Assembly: GCA_020025415.1 (NCBI GenBank)
Contig: JAHHSB010000019.1
Span: forward strand, 1-14,326
Source of the DNA: Oscillibacter sp.
GTDB taxonomy: Bacteria > Bacillota > Clostridia > Oscillospirales > Oscillospiraceae
Direction of reading: 5' to 3'
Length of the DNA: 14,326 nucleotides
The number at the start of each line of letters is the position of its first letter. The stretch's first letter is position 1. Below the pieces are notes generated by a model. That model did not search any database, had not been told where the DNA came from, and saw nothing but the letters and a program-made list of their open reading frames with translations. This document shows, in pieces, positions 14,186 to 14,326 of the stretch. The position numbers were made by a program, and so were the translations under genes.

Positions 14186-14326
14186 TCAGAACAGCCGTAC
14201 AATCGTAAAGCTTAACCCACCTTGCCGCTTCATATGCCGGTCATAGAGGATCGCCAGCACAATGCCCAGGGCAAAGCCCAGGCCGCCGGCCAGATAGGCG
14301 GCTCCGCCGTTTGGTGAGAGCCAGAA
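14186..14326 (-). CDS. C-terminal end of an unrecognised membrane protein (partial)
   Basis: An open frame runs from the window edge to a TGA at 14188-14186 and gives 46 residues. A Gly/Ala-rich hydrophobic stretch (about residues 8-27, with LAGGLGFALGIVLAILY) looks like a last transmembrane helix. A short basic tail (DRHMKRQ) and the C-terminus IVRLF follow, suggesting the end lies in the cytoplasm. The frame is supported by the absence of stops up to the edge and by the 3-base spacing to the DUF5685 start, as in the rest of this operon. I do not recognise the family. In B. subtilis yloB, a P-type ATPase, lies upstream of yloC, but nothing here shows that identity. Confidence 0.6.
   Translation of the reverse strand, partial: FWLSPNGGAAYLAGGLGFALGIVLAILYDRHMKRQGGLSFTIVRLF

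Noticed and set aside
13280..14215. Plus-strand open frame of 311 codons opposite the DUF5685 gene
   Set aside because: The minus-strand product carries conserved motifs and fits the operon; the plus frame has none.
1..14326. CRISPR arrays, tRNA/rRNA genes, insertion sequences, phage genes, riboswitches
   Set aside because: No spaced direct repeats, cloverleaf-like genes, transposase motifs or long leader regions were seen; the window is packed with core genes on one strand.

Overview
The window is one continuous block of minus-strand genes, read from right to left. It holds 15 genes, two of them cut by the window edges, and there is no plausible plus-strand gene. Base composition looks GC-rich, the coding density is close to total, and the longest gap between genes is 108 bases. 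Gene content and order match the conserved Firmicutes block known in Bacillus subtilis as yloC-remA-gmk-rpoZ-(coaBC)-priA-def-fmt-rsmB-rlmN-prpC-prkC-rsgA. With the GC-rich coding, a J-domain/DUF5685 pair and a YugP-type protease added, this suggests a GC-rich Clostridia member, perhaps an Oscillospiraceae-like gut bacterium. That placement is inference from gene order and sequence style; no 16S gene is present.

Right end (14326 to about 12646, the upstream part in the direction of transcription): the C-terminus of an unrecognised membrane protein, a DUF5685 protein with conserved cysteines and aspartate-rich motifs, and a short J-domain protein with a cysteine-rich tail. They are separated by 3 bases and then overlap by 8, so they look translationally coupled. 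This is the least understood part of the window.

Middle (12630 to 6564): yicC (RNA endonuclease family), remA (DNA-binding regulator), gmk (guanylate kinase), rpoZ (RNA polymerase omega), priA (replication restart helicase), def (peptide deformylase) and fmt (Met-tRNA formyltransferase). In B. subtilis coaBC lies between rpoZ and priA; here only 22 bases lie there.

Left end (6557 to 1): a YugP-type membrane zinc peptidase, rsmB (16S rRNA m5C methyltransferase), rlmN (23S rRNA/tRNA m2A methyltransferase), prpC (PP2C phosphatase), prkC (PASTA Ser/Thr kinase) and rsgA (ribosome-assembly GTPase, cut at its C-terminus). Four junctions here are 4-base stop/start overlaps (three ATGA, one TTGA), so the genes are probably cotranscribed and translationally coupled.

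Together the genes cover start of protein synthesis (fmt, def), ribosome modification and assembly (rsmB, rlmN, rsgA), guanine nucleotide supply and transcription (gmk, rpoZ), replication restart (priA) and cell-wall/growth signalling (prpC, prkC). No promoter, intrinsic terminator, tRNA, rRNA, CRISPR array or mobile element could be supported. Most of the window is ordinary core genome; the candidates for new biology are the DUF5685/J-protein pair and, less so, the inserted membrane protease.
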